Origin: Membranipora membranacea
Lineage: Eukaryota > Bryozoa > Gymnolaemata > Cheilostomatida > Membraniporidae
Direction of reading: 5' to 3'
Length of the DNA: 64,000 nt
Assembly (NCBI GenBank): GCA_914767715.1
Contig: OU612066.1
Coordinates: 25,642,283-25,706,282 of the forward strand
A program made the position numbers and the translations under genes. Below are positions 1 to 17,500 of the stretch, in pieces (the first letter of the stretch is position 1; every line of letters starts with the position of its first letter). Under the pieces are notes generated by a model. That model was not told the origin of the DNA and made no database searches. It saw only the letters and a program-made list of their open reading frames with translations.

Positions 1-198
1 TGGCGAAATGCATTTAATTTCTGTGAGCAATATTTAACTTTACCAGCTTATGGGGAAGAAAGCGTTTTCCAGTTTACAAAATATACTGCATCATCCTGGA
101 TCAGCAATTATTTTATGAATTCACAGTTACCTGTCTTCCTTTTGTTATTTGTGGTGTGCAATCCGCACACAAAATTAACTGGTTGTGATATTTTGTAG

Positions 199-307
199 CA
201 TTCTCGCGGATGAAATTAAAAAAGGATGGCGTGATTGCGTGACGCGGCTCTTTCAGCTGATGGAACCTAGAGATCAGGAGTTCCAAAGGAGACAGGAGCT
301 GCCTTAA
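199..307 (+). CDS. terminal coding exon of an unidentified + strand gene (partial)
   Basis: An acceptor (TTTTGTAG) at 191-198 is followed by an open frame that reads ILADEIKKGWRDCVTRLFQ, continues for about 16 more charged residues and stops at TAA 305-307. The frame enters in phase 2, so the rest of the gene would lie to the left of the window. The composition (amphipathic, rich in R, E, Q and D) looks coding and helical, but I recognise no family. A short terminal exon like this can arise by chance, so support is modest. It could instead be linked with the open stretch from 790, although the TAA argues against that. Confidence 0.35.
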
Positions 308-789
308 ATCTACAGGTTTGAGAAAATGTCTGAAAGATATTTCAATTTTTCACTTTATTGTCGATAACACCAAATCAATTTTCAACAAATACTGTTGTCA
401 AGTTGAATTCAGAGGTTTTTTGTAGTACTTAATAGTCATAATCTGGTTGAAACATACAACATTGCAAATGTGTTAGATTCACTGATCCTACAGAAAGATA
501 GCGAAAATCTGCCACAAGAAAATAGAGATCTTAGCGTAATGTAACGCAGTCATCAATCTGATGAACAACTACCTACTTATGATGCCTCAATAATGTAATC
601 TCAACTTGTTAACACTTTGAGAGGACGACCCTTTAAATTTTTTATAATAGAGAAAACTTGCAGAGCAACTTGCGTTCAAATTGAATTTAAAAATGATTTT
701 GGTAAAACTTCAATCCGAGCCACTTCCTGCTTAATTGACACCTCTGGGGGCTCAAAGTAGTGATTGTCCTGTTCTTGATTTAATTGTAG
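308..789. other. non-coding stretch between two exon-like segments
   Basis: Stop codons are dense in all frames and no repeat or RNA signature was recognised. It is either the 3' UTR and spacer of the gene ending at 307 or an intron. Confidence 0.3.
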
Positions 790-1377
790 GTCGAGGAAAA
801 GCAGAATGGAAGCTATTGGACCTAGTATAGTGGATATGGAGCAAGAGAAAATCTTGAGAGAAGAGCAGCAAATGTGGCTGTTTGGGAACAATGATGGTGC
901 AAGCCACACAGACACACGAAGTGATCAGAATGGTATTATTAGTTTTGGTAATAATTCTGTAGACAGCCTTTCTAGAAACGACACATTGTTCATGAAGTCT
1001 GGTGGTCGCCACCCACAGTCAGATAAAAGCTATGAGTCAATACATGAAAATCTCATGTCTAACCCTAGAGCTATTATACTCCAATGCCAAACATCTATTC
1101 AAGTCATTCTGATGCTCCTTTATCTGTACACTGTAGGTCAGAAATTGATAATAGAGATGCAATTGTTCAGGTTGATCCACAAGCCCTGTTAAAAGAAAAA
1201 ATACTTGGGAACTATGATGTAGGAATAACTAGGGAGTTCTCCAAAACTAGGCAGAATGAGTCAAATATAATTTTATATTTTAAAGTTGTCCTTCGCTCTT
1301 ACATAGTTTTGCAACTCCTGACAGAATGGGCGCTATTTCTCACCACTCATAAAATCTCTCTTGTTTTCTGTAAATAA
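790..1377 (+). pseudogene. exon-like open stretch with an apparent frame break near 1075
   Basis: An acceptor (TTAATTGTAG) precedes 790. The frame then reads through an ATG at 806 (MEAIGPSIVDMEQEKILREE) for about 95 polar, coding-like residues, as far as a segment reading SNPRAI near 1060-1075. Beyond that point the same frame becomes hydrophobic and non-coding in character and stops at 1192. The +2 frame takes over the polar, coding-like character (PMPNIYSSHSDAPL near 1081, later VDPQALLKEKILGNYDV) and stays open to 1377. The simplest reading is one exon broken by a 1-2 base indel, either a sequencing error or a pseudogene. I do not recognise the protein. No good donor was seen at the end, so the right boundary is uncertain. 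Confidence 0.35.
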
Positions 1378-1795
1378 TTTTGCTATTGTATTCTATGCAA
1401 TTAATTTATGAGATAATAGTTTTGTGTGATGACTAGATGCGCTGAGCTCAATAACATCTTCTGTCAAGACAATCCTTATAAAAGAAACTGTGCTATCTCT
1501 TAACTCATTACTTACTTTTAGTGTGAATGAGTGGAAAGTCCTTCAATATATTAATTTACCCATGGAAAAAGATTAAAAATATAAATTTATATATATATTT
1601 ATATTTTACTTATATATTTATATATTTACTTATGAATAAGATGAATGGTATGTTGCTTGATTGAAACTCGAACAAAAGAATCAAAATAATGATAGATTAT
1701 ACAGGCTTTTTTGTTAGCTTTTTCCCTAATTCTACACATTTTGTTGAATAAAATGAAACAAGATGATGCTTGAAGTTTTGTCCACTTTACACCCC
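1378..1795. other. AT-rich spacer with a TATA-type low-complexity tract
   Basis: Positions about 1577-1640 are a run of ATAT/TTTATA repeats. The rest has no coding or RNA signature that I can see. Confidence 0.4.
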
Positions 1796-3461
1796 TTACA
1801 CATAGAGGTTCATGACATCTTCATATTTTGGTGGAGAATTGTTTTTGTTGCATTGCGGTCTGGGTGTTAATCGGCCACATGCTCCTTCTGCAGGCCTACT
1901 CATTCCTGAGTGACATGTTTGTCGGCATTGTTCGTACGATGGCGGCGCTGCACCGCTTATGTTGAGAATTGCACTTACGTCCACACTCTGATCCAGGGAA
2001 CTTATCCATTTAATTGGATGTGAACATCTTTCTCTTCTTTCTTTTACTATAACAGTCCTTGTATCTGCAGGGATATAATCATTCAAACCTTAATAAACAA
2101 TACAAGATGAACATCAATAAGCTATGGTGCAAAAATTGTCATTTCTTCCGATTTTAGAGGTAAAGTTTCATTTTTTGGCAACCAACAACTATCTGATAAT
2201 CTCGAAAGCATATATGATAGTGAAACACCTGACAAGTTTGTGAAAAGGTTTAAAATTTTGTGGATGATTTTATAAAAAAGATCACTGATCATAATGGAAT
2301 TAATGCCAGCAAGAAAGTTTTACATGATGGTAGCTACCCTTGATATCAATTCAAAGACTGTAGGGAGAGAAGAATTGTTGCACCATCATCATGAGATTAC
2401 AAATTCGCAATCCTGCACAATAGATAAGATAAGATAAGATAGCTTTTATTGGTAAAACCTTGTCAAAGACAAGTTACGATAGTGTTGAGGAAGCTCTTTT
2501 GATGTTCATACAGTCGCCATTTAAAATTTGAATGCTAGTTGGAATAAAAACTGTTTAAAAATCTCTCAGTTCTGGTCTTTGGCATGCGATTGCATGACCT
2601 GGCTGTCTAAAAGCCATACATAGTCATCCTTCCTCAATTACAGGCTGATAAGCCCAGTGTTTTGTTCTACCTACAACCCTCCACAGCAGCCTTGAGGCCT
2701 ATTTTTGTTTTTTCAAATAAATTTTGTGTGACTGTGGTTTGAACTGCACCTAGTGATTCTCACAGAGCACGCTAACTAGTGTTGGTGGGACTCCATCAAC
2801 AAAACTAAAGAGTCATCCGGCCATAGCTGCCTACCACAGATCATTTGTCCGCCGGGACAGTTTTTTAAGAAATATGCATTACTTTATTTGATATTCTGAT
2901 CTAAGCTCGAGGGTTATTTTGATCCTTTAGTTTTTGTTTGTAGAGGTATCATGCATCCATATTTCATAACACCTTTGTGGTAGTGATAGAAATAACCCAA
3001 TCAGTATTTCTCTGCCTTTCTATCAACAACATAGATGGGTATGGGCGGACGGATGGGAATGCTTTCTGCAGCGCTCCTCTGATAAATAATTGCTCTTTCC
3101 GTAGTTAAAGCGGTCAGACAGCAGTGAGTGTTCAATAATGTATTGCCACTAACTCACAATGCAGCCGTCTGAGCACTCAAACCATACTGTCTCCCATGTT
3201 CAAGCACCCTCTGACACAAGTCAAACCATAATAAATAACTTCAGTTTAATTTTTACTGTCATACTTACTTGTATCGGGTGCCTGGTAGCTCTTGTTTTTA
3301 TATCTATCCATTTGGAAAAATCTGCGATACAGCATTGCTGCAGAAGAGCAGATCACTAATGTACATCCCACACAACCCAGAACGATTGCTGCTGTTATTG
3401 CGCTCAAAAACACAGACATATTTGTGTAAAAAAATACGAGAATGTAGCAGCTGTAAACCAC
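1796..3461 (-). CDS. small single-pass membrane protein with two PPxY motifs
   Basis: Two exons read on the - strand: 3461-3269 and 2064-1796. The donor (A|GTAAGTATG) and acceptor (CCCTGCAG|AT) join in phase to give one frame of 152 residues from the ATG at 3461, or 138 from the internal ATG at 3419. I favour the ATG at 3419, because it puts a transmembrane helix (VFLSAITAAIVLGCVGCTLV and onward) directly at the N-terminus, followed by a basic stop-transfer stretch. The cytoplasmic tail carries PPSYEQ and, eleven residues from the C-terminus, PPKYED. Both are PPxY ligands for WW domains of NEDD4-type ubiquitin ligases or YAP-type adaptors. The family is not recognised. A signal-peptide exon further upstream is possible, so the true N-terminus is open. 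The intron holds a small foldback element at about 3100-3185. Confidence 0.55.
2400..2480 (-). mobile_element. retroposon 3' end with (AGATA)n tail
   Basis: On the - strand the order is a short hairpin built on TTGTCTTTGACAA, then CCAATAAAAGC, then a TATCT microsatellite (AGATA repeats on the + strand at about 2423-2442). A hairpin, an AATAAA-like box and a simple-sequence tail are typical of CR1/L2-type LINE 3' ends and of SINEs that borrow them. A related end lies at about 54505-54560. No coding part is attached. It sits in the intron of the PPxY gene. Confidence 0.45.
3100..3185. mobile_element. short foldback/MITE-like element, copy 1
   Basis: The segment ends in GTCTGAGCACTCAAAC and contains ATTGCCACTAAC. 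Its reverse complement matches 54617-54710 across GCTCAGACGGCTGCATTG and the internal AGTGGC/GCCACT stem. The terminal motif also recurs at 13120. It has no coding capacity, as expected of a non-autonomous element. Confidence 0.4.
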
Positions 3462-3733
3462 CAGTATGTGTGTGCGTGTGGCCTCCTTCTATTTGTCAAG
3501 ATCAAGACCTGTCTGTGTTTTCCAAAATCTGCTTATGAACTAAATCAAACCATAGAGTTTTCTATGAATCAAACAAACTTTTGTTCATGACAAAATGTGC
3601 ATATCATTGTCAATATAGCATAATGTCATAAGTCCGCTGGCTTCGTCACTCTTGAACAAAGCCATTTTCCATGTTAGATTTGATTGATTGGCTATCAATC
3701 AATATATCAATTTTGCACAGACTTGTTCTACCC

Positions 3734-4013
3734 ATGGGCGTAAATTACCACCCACGACTCACAACAAGTCGTGGGTTCAATTAGAATTAAAAAAAAAATG
3801 AATTAAATTTTTTTTTTTGGATTTTCATCTTTTAAGGGTAGTTTTTCATGCTCTTTCCATATAAAACACCCATTTCTGGGTATAAATTGGATTTAATCGG
3901 TGAAAAACCATAAAAATGTCAAATATTGCGAATAAGTTAGCGAAATTTTCGCGCGCGAGTTATGTCTGGGGTGAAAAGTGGTGGGTCAGATTTTTCGGAG
4001 TATACGCCCATGA
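3734..4013. mobile_element. MITE-like element with TGGGCGTA termini
   Basis: The left end reads CATGGGCGTAAATTACCACC and the right end, in reverse complement, CATGGGCGTATACTCC, so the ends are inverted repeats about 280 bp apart. Just inside the left end is a perfect hairpin (ACCCACGACT, seven-base loop, AGTCGTGGGT). No open frame is present. It lies upstream of the FOXK gene. Confidence 0.4.
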
Positions 4014-4555
4014 CACATAACCCATGACCCATACCCTGCTTTTATGATCGAGAAAAATTCTAAATCTGTTTTCTTTTTCAAATATTTTGATAGAACCTCT
4101 GCTCAATGAACTCCCTCTTCCTCAGAGGGAGTTCATTGCTCTACTGGTACTATCATCATTGGTGGATGCAGGGAGGGTGGATGTAAAGTGGAGTTCATTG
4201 ATGTGAAGTTAGCATCATATTTGTAATGGGAGTTGTCTGTGTATGTTCGGACCACTAGGATTTCTAGAAAGTAGAATACTTGCATACTTCCAAATCATAA
4301 CACAGGAAATAATCACGTTGCGCCGGCTAAATTTTGTTTGTAAACAATGTGACAAACTGGCCAATGAACTAGCTGTATCCTGCCACCTGACGTCTAGTCG
4401 TCACGTGATTTGCTTTCATTCAGCTAAGGATTGTGGGAAATAGTAGCCATGTTGTTGTAGTACAGCGTGACCTGATGTAAACAAACTTCTTTTGCACAGT
4501 TCAAAAATACCAAATTATCTCGTCCTGAAAGATCTGTCAGCTTGTCCAACATATC
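4014..4555. promoter_or_regulatory. upstream region and 5' UTR of the FOXK gene
   Basis: No coding exon is recognisable. It includes a small hairpin at about 4106-4136 (GAACTCCCTC...GAGGGAGTTC). I see no confident TATA box. The region is assigned only by its position ahead of the start codon, and the transcription start cannot be placed from sequence. Confidence 0.3.
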
Positions 4556-10126
<5,571 letters not shown>

Positions 10127-13100
10127 TATTCTGGTGACAATGAAATATATATTTGTACCTACTGTCCAAAGTTTTCTGTTTTACGCTGCCTCGCTATATA
10201 ACGACACTATCTTACTTTATTCAGAAGCTCAGCCAAAGTGCCCTCGACCATTGGACTTTATACCTGCTTGTATATTGTGTACAGTTGACAGTAAGCAGAC
10301 TAGTAATTTAAAGAAAACATGCCAATACCATCATTACCTGGACCTACAACTAAAACAATTGCTATCAAATTTGAAGGACTATCAACATTTTTCTTCTCTA
10401 TCTTCTGTCTTGCATTCTTGTTACTGTATAGCACCCTAATACCCTGCCAATCCCGTCGTTGATCCCGTTGTTGACATTTTGGTGTCAACTGATTCTTATA
10501 TTTCCTGTACATGCCTGCATACCATCTGGCCTAGTTTAATCATCAGCTTTCAGGCTGGTATGACAGTACACTACTATTGAAGAATTGAGGAGAAACTATT
10601 CATTATTAACTTTATTGAGCAAGTTTTTGAAATCATTACTGTTGTTGTACAGAAGATGAAATTTCCCCCTTGCCGTTGTGATTTTCTCCACGTTTATGTA
10701 ATAGGTAATATTACTCATTTTCCACCGTTTTTTTCAATGGTGATGTTAATTTCAAGATTATTTTTGTACAGGTTACTTTTCTGTATATTTTACTCTTTAC
10801 TTTATCCACTTCAATAATCAGTTATATACCCATCTACTCTCCGCCTCATCTCTAGCTTCCATTCTTGCTCACACTGATCATGTGATATACTATTGCATGT
10901 ATATCTCTGATCGACAGAGAGTTTTCTAATTCATTAAGTATGAGGTACCATCACGAGGAATTTGGTGTGATGACCCGAGTTAATTTTTATTAATTAGGTG
11001 CGGTTACATGTTAGGTACTGATACTAAATTGACTCTAACGATCAGATATACACATGTTAATAGTGTAGCCTGGTTGTCATTGTGATTCATTCTTGCTGCT
11101 ACCTCTAGCATGTTTTGTCAGGTTTTTTGTAAACATCATTTTTGCTGATAGCACACATAACCCTTCTGGTTTTGTGGATATTCCTGCTTCATTGATTGAT
11201 TTCAAATTATCGCTGAGAGAAGTTAAATCTGTGCTGAGCTCCTGATAAAGCTTGTCTACAAACAGTGAGGCGCCCTCCCTTGACCTGGCAAGTTAAGACG
11301 TACGTACACAGAATATGTATTGGAGTTGCGCTACTACTAGACAAGGTAAGACAATTCTCAACACACATTTGCAGTATCCGCCATCACCTAGGTCCTACAC
11401 ATGGATTTTTAATGATAAGGAGAGGATAAACAATGAATTATCTACTGCATCTGAACATTATATCCTATTTGCAACATCACTTCGCAGCAGCTTATTGTGA
11501 CATATGCCTGGGAATGACTTCCCACATAACTCTCATGCCCCTCGAAATCTCCTAACGAGCTCAGCTAATCATCTAACACAACTTGATTCCCGCAATTATC
11601 CTATGAACAGCAACTTAGTGTGCTAACAAGTGTTTTGAAATGCTTCAGTTTTTATTCAATTATTGATTTTGCACTGGTTCAAAATTCTGCCGATGATGTG
11701 TGTTAGCAGGCTCGGTGTGTGTCCCAGGTGTATTTGAGATTTTTTTTTCAGATATTGTGTGAACATTATATAGTGATTTGTTGCTGCCTTTTCTCTCACC
11801 ATATATACTTGTTAGCTCACATCCTGTGCATCACTCTGAAGCTGGAGCGTTGTGCAGCTGTTATACTGGTACACGGCACATCGTGGTCCGCAGCGAAAAG
11901 AGGTGAGATAACTAAGTTTGTCACTTGTGTTGTTGTTTGGTTGGATGTAAGCCTTTCGCATTAAGGTCACAATTTTAATTTAGTTCACTTTTGCACCCGA
12001 TATCATGGTATTGATCAAATGAATGCTTGCAATGTTTGGTTAAAAATGAATAAGAGCAGAGATTTTTGAAATGAGTCATAAAAAAAGAGAAGGATTTGGC
12101 ACGTTTTTGGGACCTACATAGTTTAGGTCTAGAAATTGTGTTGCAGCGAGAAGATGTTCTAACTAACACTTCATTGACCAGGTGTTTTATCTGCCTGCAT
12201 GATATCTTCAATAATTTTACATCAAAGCGTCCCAAGTCCATAATATAGGGATGAGGGCTTGACCATCATAATTGCTCGATGTTTGATGATAGTATGATCA
12301 CTTTGGGTCGGAGCATCTCAAAATTTACAAATACGTGCATGCACCCACTTGTTCACTCGATTCTTCAAAGCGGGTGAACAGCAAGGTTTGTAATTATAAT
12401 GCATAATTAGCAAATTGCATGGGATAGGGTAGAGTACACAGGTTGTTACATGCAATTGTCCTAATCCAAAGTTTTGGATCATGATTTGAGTTTATCTAAT
12501 TGAGGGGTTAGGGACAAAGGAAACAGATAATAAATGTTTTAGTGTGACAACTTGATTATTTGTCACAGTCATTTTGTAGAGCCCTTGATACTCGATGACT
12601 CACTTGGTGCACAACTTGAGTCGAGTGTTTTCAATCCCAGCGGCGTGTGAAAAAAAGTATCCACTGACTTCATTCAAAAGGGTGAGCATTTTATTGAATG
12701 AATTGCCGATTTGAAATAAATTCAAACTGAATACTACGAAAAGTTTGGCCCAAACATATTTTTGGCAGGTGTCAGGTGGCTATAGACTTCATTGAACATC
12801 ATTTCTTGTTCACTTTTGTATTTGGGCTAGTTTTTTAAAGCTTGGCTTTGTTTCCTTACCCTAATCTTTGTTATGATTTTATTGTTAGATGAGATCTCTT
12901 GTTTGATTATCTCTACAGTAAAAGGAAAAGGAAGATGTTATCTAGGCATGCCTAGTGTCATAAATCAATCACTACTTGCCACTACTGCTACTTCTTACAA
13001 GTAGATTTTGACAGCGTTGGCAGCAGAAGGCCGATTAGTCATCTACCGAAAACTGGTAAGTAGTTTTTACAAGCCGTAAATCCACAGGGGTGATAACCAA

Positions 13101-14548
13101 GATCATGATTAGTGTTTGTCTAGTTTAAGTGCTCAAACGGTGCAAGATGCTGGTAAAGGCATTTCATTATCAACCACTTTCTCCCCTCCTAGTTTAAGTG
13201 CTCAAACAGTGCAAGATGCTGGTAGAGGCATTTCATTATCAACCAGAGAAAGTGGTTGATAATGAAATGCCTCTACCAGCATCTTGCACTGTTTGATGCC
13301 CTGCATTTTATGACGTGTTTCACTTCCTTCCTTCGTTGGTTATGATTCGTGTTGGGAGTTTGTATAAACGAAAGTTGGGTTCAGCTAGGTTAGGGGTTAC
13401 TAAATGTTAGCTAGCACCAAAGTTTAACTGGCTAGGTAGGAGCATATATAATGTGAGAGTGAGTAAATTGTAGCTAGCAATAAATCTTTCTATCTAAGAC
13501 ATTTGCAAAACGCAAAACTTTTCTCCCTGTGAATACTTTTCTCCTCATGGGTATTTGTAAGTTTTAGGAGATCCTGTTTGCTGCTTAAAGTAATGTCCTG
13601 GTTACTGCAGCAGATTAAGTTCACTAAAACTGGGTGTCAAAAACTTGAGCAACAGGTTATAGGGTGCCATCTAGGGCAGATTGTCAAATAGGATTTTGTT
13701 ATAGGTCCCCTTAACATGCTAAGTCCTACAGTGCTGATCGGTCAATGACATCGACATCAATACACAATTATAGGGATTATCCCCTAATGATTTCTCACAA
13801 TTTTGTCATTGTAACCCATAAATCTGAAGAAAATTTCAATAACAAACATTGTGATGATTCAGACCTTAGAAGTAACGCTGGCGGTTTTTCACCTGCGACC
13901 ACACCAAAACTTTCAAAGGTACTTCAAGAGATTCAGTTTTATTACTTGTTTGATATAGATGTGTTATTTTAGAGAATTTAATTGCCCATCTTTCCAGCTT
14001 AGCTTCAAAGTAAAAGAGGTTTTTTAATACCCACCCTTCCTATAGTTGCAACAATGTATGGGCATCTTTAAGGCTTCAATTGTAACTGCAGCTTTGTTTA
14101 ATCTCGAAGATGGTGGGCTTCTCTTTCACCTTGAAGCCTTACTAAAGACCTTACTATGGTCTCTATCTTCACATTGGATCTGTGGTTTATAGATTTTTAA
14201 GTGCACTCTATAATACCAAGTTTATGTATGCAAATGTTATGCTGGAAACTTCACCAGTCTTTGTTTGGAAATAAGCGAGTGCATTCATGTCAACTTTTTA
14301 CTGAAAACTTTTTACTGATGCAATCAATCAGTTTCCTGTAATCTACGCTTCCTGTAATCCTAATCATTCATAAACAATGTGTCTCACTATTATATTATCA
14401 AATTCCTGCCAATTCCACTACTGAATATTTACATTTTGAGGAATTGCTTTTCCATATCCATGACAACCATCAACTTTTGACTCCATGCTATTATCATTGT
14501 ATAGGATGAGGTCAAGGGTCAATAGTCAATTTCAAAAGGCATGAGATC
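10127..14548. other. FOXK 3' flank and intergenic region upstream of the myosin gene
   Basis: No exon with both a splice context and coding character was found. An open stretch at 13745-13918 ends at a GT (AAAG|GTACTT) and reads as polar residues, but it has no family match and no frame partner, so I do not call it. A nested hairpin repeat at 13120-13296 is listed separately. The segment 14504-14548 looks like 5' UTR: an acceptor TTGTATAG followed by an in-frame TGA before the myosin ATG. Confidence 0.4.
13120..13296. mobile_element. tandem plus inverted repeat element with 44-bp perfect arms
   Basis: A unit starting CTAGTTTAAGTGCTCAAAC occurs at 13120-13183 and again from 13189 to 13245, then returns as an inverted copy at 13253-13296. 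Arms 13202-13245 and 13253-13296 are perfect complements over 44 bases around a 7-base loop. The unit's terminus is the same AGTTTAAGTGCTCA motif found at the right end of the element at 54617-54710, so this is probably a rearranged member of the same foldback family. Confidence 0.55.
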
Positions 14549-17500
14549 ATGGCCTATCTACAACACAGAACATTTCATTATCATTACCCACGCAAGGACA
14601 GTGAAGAATGTGTGAGCACTAACCAAACACCTCCTAAAGTAAAATCTGAGAGAGCCAAGAACTGGATAGTCAGCATGGCCAACGAACGTAAGGGCAAGGA
14701 TTATATCATGTCTCTATTTATGGAGAGTTTATATCTACACAGAAAATACTGGCGACATCTGAAAGCAAGTGATCTGAGTAAGTGACTAGTTTTATATCCA
14801 TGACATTTGAGCTTTTGAAGGGACTGCCTGTTTATTCCTTGCAACCTTATTAATGCCATAGGGTTGGATTGCAATTTTCATTGTCAATATGATCAAAGAG
14901 TAGGACACAAACCAGACCATGCTGACAGGGTCAAGTCAACTCAAATTTCCATCAGAAGTAAGACAGCAATTAGTCATATTAAGACCACTAAAAATAATAG
15001 TTGTATGACATTTCGCCAAACTTCTTGGCAAGTGCTCGCATTCTAGGTACCAAAATAATAAACATTTACATCGTTCACATTCATTACCATCACTGCTCAT
15101 GGAAAAATACCAAACCCGTATCTACAGCAAACCGCAGTATCCTATATTCTAGTCTACCTTAAAACTTCGAATCTTCATATGGGAGAAACATTGTCCTTCT
15201 TACCCGAGTTTTCAGATGTGCTTTACGGAAAAAATAATACCAAACCCACATTGTCTACCTCCACAGTATCCTATACACTATAGTTTAAAAACTTCAAATG
15301 TTCATAGCCAGAAATATTCTTTCATCTTGCCCAAGTTTTAGATGCCTTTTATGGAAAATGTTCGTCTTGGAGTGATCCAAGCCTCTAATTGAAGCATGAC
15401 TCAGCCGCTTGCATCACACACAGTGGAATACAAGGAAATATGTGGTGTCTAGAAATTTGACTGTAGAAGAAATAAAATCACAAGTCTGGATTTACCAATG
15501 GGAGGAAGTATATGGGTTTTCCATCTATTGTTATCCAAGCACCTGTCAAAATGGGCTTTACTGGCTGTCACCAAGGATGACACTGGGATTACTCCTTGAT
15601 GTCACTTCCCAACCGCCTGTCAAAATATAGGCCCTACAAAAAGGATGGGATTTTTTCCGTAGGTTATGAACAAAAAACTTGTTGAACAGGAAATTCATTA
15701 TAATCTACTGTGGCTCCAGATTGTCATCAGTTTCAGAGATTGGGAGACCAGCTGCTGATAGGCTGAGTGACAAACCCGACAAACCACGAGCCTGTCATGT
15801 CAATCATATGTCATGTTTGACATGATCAGGGAGTGAGACTAACCAGTGCCGTAGTTAGGAAAAATGGTAGGGGAGGCAAAAGTCTGAGGCGAGTCAGAAG
15901 CATCACCAGTAGGGGTGTAGTAATCTCCTCCCCTATCAATTTAAGGCATATAACTGGCAAATGGATATACCAGAGGAGCTGATTCTGACATGGATCATTT
16001 GATTTTAGTGGTGTAAGGCCACTATGTTTAGCTTTTTCGGGGAGGCAGTGCCTCCCTGCTTTCCCTAGAACTACGGGCCTGCTAACATATGACTCTGTCC
16101 GGCCTTCAGGCTGCTTGTCATCACTCATAACCAAGAAAATAATTAGGGACAGCCACAGTGTATAATAAAGTATTTAGGAATATATAATGATATCCAAACA
16201 ACTACCAATGTTTATAATTATGTATCTCAGATATGGTAATAATGAGGGCTTGACCATGTCAAAAGTAAGGATTTCCTTACTCTATAACCATATTGGTTGC
16301 ATTTATTTTGCCAATAAGTTTATATTCTGTGGACAGATGCAGATTTGCGGTACCCATTGAAAACGTCATATTCCAATGAGTTTGTTGTCAAAATCGAGGG
16401 AAAACTTTAGCTGTTTTGTTGTTGTTTCAGTTTTCAGTCAGTCAACAGGATTTAAGTTGTTTTTCAATTTATTTTATATGGTATTGCGATTTATTGCGCT
16501 GCTGTGGCAGATGCCATTACACCGCCTACCCCCAGTAATTATATCCCACTGCCACTTGGCTATGTCCGTGACAGCTGCACAGTGCCTATTCTTAGCGTAC
16601 TATTATGGTCCCCTCCCACACTTATAAGTCAAAATTAGTATGTTTCCATTTTTTGATATGACTAATTGGAGGATGGCATATGTAATGATGTTTAACTTGT
16701 TCAGAAATGAGCGATTTTGTGAAATTTGACGACAAACTTTCCCCATAACATTGTCTAATTACCTAATGTGACTTTTTGACTTTGGATTAGAGCTTTAGTA
16801 AAGTTAATCGACTTTTCAGATTTTTAATTTATGGGCTAGATTTTAAACTGTTCAACTTCAGTTAGATCATTTAAAACATACCACAATGGATTGCATTCAA
16901 TCCTATAGGCCAGGATTAAAATTTCATAGTGCCATCAAAGGCCACTAAATAGGGGAGTGGCCCGCTTTGAGCATTTCTGTGGAACTTGAACTTTCACTAG
17001 GTCTGGTTTTCTTATTTCTAATCCAGCTGTCTTGGTCAGACTATCATTGGTCCGTACTTTTTGTCTGATGACTAGCTGCACGTCGTTGTCTAGATTGTAA
17101 TTTTTCTGGCACACTGTCAAGTGTTTTCAAAACAAGAATTCTAATTTCCAAGCGTTTGAAAATCAACACCATGTCAGTAATACCTCTAAGGAATTTGATG
17201 AACATGATATCACAAAGCCTCTCCTATCAAACGGTTTTATATGTCTCATCACTCATCATTTGTCAAAATCTGAGATCTTTTTGAAGGTTTTCAATTGTCT
17301 CTCAACTAATGTGAAGTTAATTGGTTGAACGATTGTGGGAACCTGTGACATCTCTGTATTACTAATACAAGGCAGCAGTGTTTCTTGCCAAAATGCTAAT
17401 TAATCCCTGTGGTTAGCTTCTGGATCGTTGAAAATGTCACCATCTTGAGGTTGGTTACGCAAAAACCACTTGGTCAAACCCTCTTAGATGCAGGAGGCGT

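Noticed and set aside
10134-10439. 101-codon open frame just after FOXK
   Set aside because: It begins eight bases after the FOXK stop in probable 3' UTR, with no family match.
13745-13918. Possible upstream coding exon of the myosin gene
   Set aside because: The stretch ends at a GT, but the proposed first exon has an in-frame TGA between its acceptor and the ATG at 14549, so an upstream coding exon would not connect in frame.
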